From Calliphora vicina (lineage: Eukaryota > Arthropoda > Insecta > Diptera > Calliphoridae): DNA of 64,000 nt. Under the pieces are notes generated by a model that made no database searches, was not told where the DNA came from, and was given only the letters and a program-made list of their open reading frames with translations. The position numbers were made by a program, and so were the translations under genes. Shown here in pieces: positions 58,925 through 64,000 of the stretch; positions within the stretch are counted from its first letter, which is position 1; each line of letters begins with the position of its first letter. The stretch covers positions 64,627,533 to 64,691,532 of the forward strand of contig NC_088780.1 in the NCBI RefSeq assembly GCF_958450345.1, written 5' to 3'.

Positions 58925-59508
58925 AAGGGTTCTATAAGTCGATTGTTCGAACAATCGACTATTTCCTGAAAAAAGTCGAAATCGACTTTTTGGTCGGAAA
59001 AAAGTCGAACAATCGACTATGTTATCTCAAACGTCGATAAAAGTCGAATAGTCGAAAATAGTCGAAAAAAGTCGAATAGTCGATAAAAGTCGACTTTTTA
59101 AATTGTTAAAAAAAATATTGCACTTGCATTTTTGTAGTGTATGCTAATATATGTAAATAATAAATAAATAAATGTTTATAAAATAAAGCTTTTTTCTACA
59201 CAAAATTCTTACAACATTATTCTAACTATTATCGCCTTGATAAATTTCATTTTTATTGCTAAACATTACAAAAGGCGCATCTATAAATGTAGAAATCATG
59301 TATTTTTTACAAGAAATGGTAAAAAGTTGAAAAAAGTCGAAAATAGTCGGAAAGTCGAAAAAAGTCGATTAACTAAAAAGTCGAAAGTTCGAATAGTCGA
59401 CTTTTCATAAACTACCAAAAGTCGAAAGTTCGAAAAGTCGACTTTTTAAAAAACGGAAAATGTCGAAAGGTTGAAAAGTCGACTTTTTGTTTCAGCTATA
59501 GAACCCTA
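58925..59508. mobile_element. hAT element with GTCGAA arrays, 584 bp, TSD ATGTATGC
   Basis: Ends (A/T)AGGGTTCTATA and TATAGAACCCTA. 8-bp duplication ATGTATGC (58917-58924 and 59509-59516). The source copy at about 11300 is the empty site. Both sides are dense in AAAAAGTCGAAA, AGTCGAATAGTCGA and GTCGACTTTTT words. Confidence 0.83.
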
Positions 59509-59562
59509 ATGTATGCATGTACATAATTTTCTCGAAAAGAACCAACGAAAATTACATTATGA

Positions 59563-60251
59563 TGGACTTGTGTTTGCATTTTAGTGTAATCTTTGATGTA
59601 TTATAGCACTGAGAATTAATAAGATAATTGTTGGCGGCTGTTAGGTATTTTGGGAATAGCAAATTGTTAGCAAAACAAAATGCCGATGCATAGTAGGGAG
59701 GAAATATTGTTGGAATTGTGTTTTCTGAAGGTGGCGGTGCTGCATTGGGTTGTACGACTAAATTCGAACCATTTACAACATTTGTTAATTAAAGATTATT
59801 CTCATATACTCCTTGCCGTTGGGGGATCTTTAAACGGGACGTCTGTTTTGAAACCATGTCTTTATTTGCACCTCTGTTAACCCTCTAATGCCCAAGCAAA
59901 CCCAAGACACTCATCGCAGAAATTCCAATAATTGAAAATATAACTGATTTTACATTTCAAAAACTCATGTAACCGTTGCTAAAAAATGCACTTAAATTAT
60001 TTTCAAAAGCTTTCAAAGTTTTTGAAATGAAATATCAGTTATATTTGCATATATTGGCATTTTGCGATGAGTGCCTTGAGGCATGCTTAAGCATTAGAGG
60101 GTTAAGTTCAATGATTTTGATAGTTCATTCGTTTGCTGACACTTAAATATTTATCTTGTTTAAATTCATTTTCTAGTATTTCTAGTTGCTTTGCACTGTA
60201 TGCCTGTCGCGGTTTACGATCTATTCCTTGTTTACGAAATCGTTTTGCTGT
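59563..60251 (-). pseudogene. Broken duplicate of homeobox exon 3
   Basis: Aligns with 11356-11879, acceptor TTTTACAG retained. It differs by a 32-bp deletion in the tail region, a 25-bp deletion between ACGTC repeats that removes part of the recognition helix (RRTKWKK), a 1-bp deletion near 60126 and a 221-bp TTAA-type insertion. The homeodomain cannot be read in one frame. Exons 1 and 2 are not present in the copy. The short plus-strand frame across it is a shadow. Confidence 0.9.
59881..60101. mobile_element. piggyBac-type MITE, 221 bp, TTAA target
   Basis: Ends CCCTCTAATGC and GCATTAGAGGG with longer imperfect inversion (GCACTCATCGCA-like). TTAA on both sides (59877-59880, 60102-60105). 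The source exon has a single TTAA at 11733-11736 (CTGTTAAGTTC), so filled and empty sites are both in the window. Confidence 0.88.
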
Positions 60252-60691
60252 AAAATTAAAAAAATACAAATAATAAATGTGTATGAACGAACATTCGGAA
60301 AAAGGAAATTTTTAATTTTAGTTAAGCTACATTTATGTTTTGAAAGAAATTTCGAGAAGTGCTAATATGTTTATTGTGATAATTTTGAGACTAATCGAAT
60401 ATTGTTAAACTGTGTCGTATCGACAAAAATACAAATTTAGCAATAACAGAACCTTAATCGATACATAATTATATCATTAAAATGATATAAAAGCCAAAAT
60501 GGGTTTTACAATTTTCGAGTTACTAAAAAATTATAAAATATCTTATATTAATTTTTATATAATTGGGATAACGTTTTCCCGGCCATGTGTGTAACTTAAA
60601 TTAAAGTAAATTTGATTCTTCCATTTCACTTTACATGTGGACTTATAATTTATTACTATATTTTTTGACTTTTATATGCTTTTAAAAATTG

Positions 60692-61936
60692 TAACGATTC
60701 TCTTACATGTGGTCTACCAATTTGGGAACAGGGCTACCTACTATATCGGCCGTGCTCGTCGGTGGGGAGGGTTGTTCCCAGTTAATGTAAATAAATAAAT
60801 TTTGAAATTTTGATTACAAGAAATTTTAAACTTTAGGTAGCCAATTATTAATAATAACACATATAGATATTAAGTAGAAGAGGAAATACCTATCTGATGA
60901 TGACTGATGTGTAGCTATAGGTGTCATTTGCTACACATGTCCGTGCCCACCCGCCATGCTGACTTAAGGTAATAATGGTTGTCAGACCCAAAAACAAAAT
61001 CACATAATAAATGTAACCTAACCCATATCACTAATTTCACCTTTCACAAATAACAACAAAATTAGTATTTCATTTTGAAAACTCAATAATAACAATAACA
61101 AATTTATTTCATATTAAAATAGTATTGAAAGTTTAAGTTTATACAAGTGAATTTAATTTAAAATTTACTATTATATTAAATGTTTTGAAATTTAAAATCA
61201 ATGATGAACTTATGGTCACCTTAATTCTCAACTATTGTAGATTATATATATTTAATTTAGATTTATAAACAAGCATATATTCAAAATTTAATATTGTTTA
61301 TCTTTGTAATTGTCTTAATAATTATTAACATCAATATTAATGTAATAAAAAAAAATTATCAATAATAGTAGGGGTATTCATAATAGTGATGTTAATAATA
61401 GAAATGTCATATATGAACTAATATTAACAACAATATAATTTGTCTATGAAATAATAATAAATTAAAGTGTTTTTTGTTTCAATATATTGTTATTAATACC
61501 AGTTTATCATTATTTATATGTTTTTTGTATCGAATTTAATATTTAAGTATATGTTTAAAGACTTACATATATTTATATATCCCTCGATGTCATCCGGCGC
61601 CAGAAGACGAAGAGAACTGCTGTAAATTGTCTTAAAATTTTCTTTTGTTTGTGTATGTTTATGTGGATGAGATTTTGAATTTACCCATATATATATATAA
61701 TATTAAATCAATTAGACCAAAATTAGAATCAAAATGACCAACATTTCAAAAGGATATTTACAAAAGAAAATAAGTAATAAAAAAAAATAGCAAAGGAAAT
61801 TATATAAACAAAAATTTAGGAACAAAATAAAATTATAATTAATTTACTAAAAGATATGGCTACTCTAATACAAGACATCCAAAAGTCAGATATTAAATTA
61901 TTTAAAAAAAATTGAATTATAATTATTTTAGAAGAT
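60692..61936. other. Unassigned AT-rich region next to the duplication edge
   Basis: Begins TGTAACGATTCTCTTACATG exactly where homology to the source copy ends, with more GC-rich patches (ATCGGCCGTGCTCGTCGG; GTGCCCACCCGCCATGC). It may be part of another LTR or element, but no second end was found. No gene recognised. Confidence 0.35.
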
Positions 61937-62289
61937 ACATATATGGGGCATTTCATGTCAAGTGAACCAACTTTTGAAATCGATGTCTTCCGATCGGGAT
62001 GAAATTTGCACCAAGGTTAGCTCTATTGGATAGTAACGCAGACACAATTTTTCAACAACATCGGTCGAGAACTCTCTGAGTTATAGGGGGTAAAATTTTG
62101 ACAATTTGGTCAAACAGGGGTTTTTTCTTATCCATGTAACTTATTACCTATTGTTCTTAGCAAAATGTGTCCCAAATAGTATAGATAGCTATTTCTTCGA
62201 TCTTTCGAAAAAAAATATTTAAAAAAAAAATAAAAAATTTTTAATATTTTTTTTCCGAAATCAAAAACTTTTTTGACTTTTTTTTAAAA

Positions 62290-62320
<31 letters not shown>

Positions 62321-63589
62321 CTTAAAATAAAGTTTAGATATTTTCCTTGAACACCTACTTGGTCGCTTAGTGGGATGCGAGTGGGATATCTATCAAAATA
62401 AATATTTTGTAACTCAAAACATAAAATTTTTGACTTTTTTTGCAAAATCAAAAACTTTGTTGACTTTTTTTTTCAAAATGGACCCTTTTTTAATCTTTTT
62501 TTTTAGGTCAAACAAAAGCTTAGATATTATCCTTGAAGACCCTTTTGGTCGCTTAGTGGGATGCGAGTGGGATATCTATCAAAATAAATATTTTTTAACT
62601 CAAGACTTACAATTTTTGACTTTTTTTTTTGCAAATACGATATCCCACTCCCATCCCACTAAGGGACTAAAAATATCTTAAAGGAATGGACCTAGGCTTT
62701 CTTTTGAGCAAAAAAAAAAATTAAAAAAGGGCCCATATTGGAAAAAAATTGTATGTCTTGCGTTACAAAATATTTATTTTGATAGATATCCCACTCGCAT
62801 CCCACTAAGGGACTAAAAATATCTTAAAGGAATGGACCTAAGCTTTCTTTTGACTACAAAAAAAGGGCCCATTTGGAAAAAAAATCGTATTTGCAAAAAA
62901 AAAAGTCAAAAATTGTAAGTCTTGAGTTAAAAAATATTTATTTTGATAGATATCCCACTCGCATCCCACTAAGCGACCAAAAGGATCTTCAAGGATAATA
63001 TCTAAGCTTTTGTTTGACCTAAAAAAAAAAGATTAAAAAAGGGTCCATTTTGAAAAAAAAAAGTCAACAAAGTTTTTGATTTTGCAAAAAAAGTCAAAAA
63101 TTTTATGTTTTGAGTTACAAAATATTTATTTTGATAGATATCCCACTCGCATCCCACTAAGCGACCAAGTAGGGTGTTCAAGGAAAATATCTAAACTTTA
63201 TTTTAAGAAAAAAAAAAAAAAAAAAAAGAGAAAAAATTTAAAAAAAAAAAAAAAAAGTTTTTGATTTCGGAAAAAAAATATTAAAAATTTTTTATTTTTT
63301 TTTTTAAATATTTTTTTTCGAAAGATCGAAGAAATAGCTATCTATACTATTTGGGACACATTTTGCTAAGAACAATAGGTAATAAGTTACATGGATAAGA
63401 AAAAACCCCTGTTTGACCAAATTGTCAAAATTTTACCCCCTATAACTCAGAGAGTTCTCGACCGATGTTGTTGAAAAATTGTGTCTGAGTTACTATCCAA
63501 TAGAGCTAACCTTGGTGCAAATTTCATCCCGATCGGAAGACATCGATTTCAAAAGTTGGTTCACTTGACATGAAATGCCCCATATATGT
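61937..63589. mobile_element. Complete palindromic array element, 1653 bp
   Basis: Ends ACATATATGGGGCATTTC and GAAATGCCCCATATATGT. The two arms are near-exact inverses over about 800 bp. Each arm holds tandem units of about 185 bp anchored by GGGATGCGAGTGGGATATC. The terminal 150 bp (AAGTGAACCAACTTTTGAAA, CCGATCGGGATGAAATTTGC) is non-repetitive. No transposase and no clear target duplication. The short open frames inside are not genes. Half copies at 49553-50382 and 51717-52610. Confidence 0.75.
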
Positions 63590-64000
63590 TTGCAGTTAAT
63601 GTATTTGAAGAGTATATGGATTTTAGGGTGAATAAATAAATAGTTAAGACAATCAACTCTGGAACACTCTGTATCTGGAGTATAATCGTTATTAGAATCT
63701 TGAATTCTTCTTCAGATTTTAAAAAATTGAATTTGGCTTTGAAGGAATTTCGTTTGCCGCCATTTTTCCTTGAGAAGTGAATACCAGGAGATTTTACCTT
63801 GCAGATTGAAGCCAGATCTTCAAATTTTGCAGGATTGTATAAAAATTGAATCTTTTAGATGGATCTTCTCGGAGCAATTCAACAAATTTTGGCAAGAGAA
63901 TTTAATTCTCAGATTAAAATTTTTGTCTTTGTCTTTTTTCTTTAATATAATTTATATTTCACCACTTATAATAATTCTTTTTTTAAAATAATTTTTCTTT
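63590..64000. other. Right edge, nothing recognised
   Basis: One 73-codon open frame (63770-63991, plus) has no recognisable motif and is not called as a gene. Confidence 0.3.

Larger units (their letters stand above)
55470..60691. repeat. Segmental duplication, derived copy
   Basis: Colinear with 9411-12330. Extra sequence here consists of bounded insertions: Tc1-like (55709-57012), solo LTR (58337-58901), hAT (58925-59508), TTAA element (59881-60101). Each has its own duplication, and empty sites survive in the source copy. Right boundary at about 60691, where unrelated TGTAACGATTCTC sequence begins. Confidence 0.85.

Noticed and set aside
55470..60691. The duplicated segment as an uncollapsed allele (haplotig)
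   Set aside because: It bears several independent insertions and frame-breaking deletions and sits in unrelated flanks; a true duplication is more likely, though reads are needed.
62370..62681. 103-codon plus-strand frame
   Set aside because: Translation of the tandem units in the palindromic element; the unit repeats within it.

Overview
The window reads as AT-rich euchromatin from a brachyceran fly, most likely a calyptrate of the blowfly/house-fly type. That placement is an inference from a fly-like homeobox gene with a long intron and from the mix of hAT, Transib, Tc1/mariner, piggyBac-like, Helitron and Ty3/gypsy remnants. One host gene is supported. Almost everything else is nested, decayed or non-autonomous transposable elements.

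Host gene: an NK-like (Bar/Barx/Bsh/Tlx-type) homeobox gene lies on the minus strand, 26897 to 11356. Three exons splice in frame (26897-26570, 12632-12423, 11879-11356) into a 353-residue protein with an N-terminal Eh1 repressor motif (FSIDSIL, residues 66-72) and a homeodomain at residues 189-248. Intron 1 is about 13.9 kb and packed with transposons. A segment of about 3 kb carrying the last exon and its flanks (about 9411-12330) is duplicated in the same orientation about 48 kb away (about 55470-60691). The copy is broken by deletions and by insertions whose empty sites survive in the original.

Left flank, 1-9400: Helitron helicase remnant, Transib-type and other MITEs, a solo LTR split by a hAT element that itself holds a second solo LTR of the same family, a mariner remnant and tandem repeats. 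Intron 1, 12.6-26.6 kb: Transib MITE, several hAT elements, Helitron-like tandem repeats, mariner remnant, PIF-like MITE. 27.6-31.7 kb: an old 4-kb hAT shell with two younger hATs inside. 32.3-40 kb: LTRs of the same Ty3/gypsy family (one still joined to a tRNA-Leu-type primer site and a gag remnant), and a Transib split by later insertions. 40.2-46.2 kb: a 2.3-kb hAT and a Transib (RAG1-like) transposase pseudogene. 46.2-49 kb: an uninterrupted (AAT)201 microsatellite and a nearly intact transposase-like ORF with one frameshift. 49.5-55 kb: palindromic array elements, piggyBac-like and Helitron fragments. 55.5-60.7 kb: the duplicated homeobox segment. 61.9-63.6 kb: a complete 1.65-kb palindromic element.

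The most notable pattern is a cohort of non-autonomous hAT elements. They have [T/C]AGNG ends and 8-bp target duplications, and each carries its own short motif array just inside its ends (AACCGG, CCCGGGAA, AGTCGA, TGGCAC, TGTCAGA and others), as expected if each family answers to a different transposase. A second theme is Transib: a decayed transposase gene together with several derivatives ending in the RSS-like heptamer CACAGTG/CACTGTG and flanked by 5-bp duplications.
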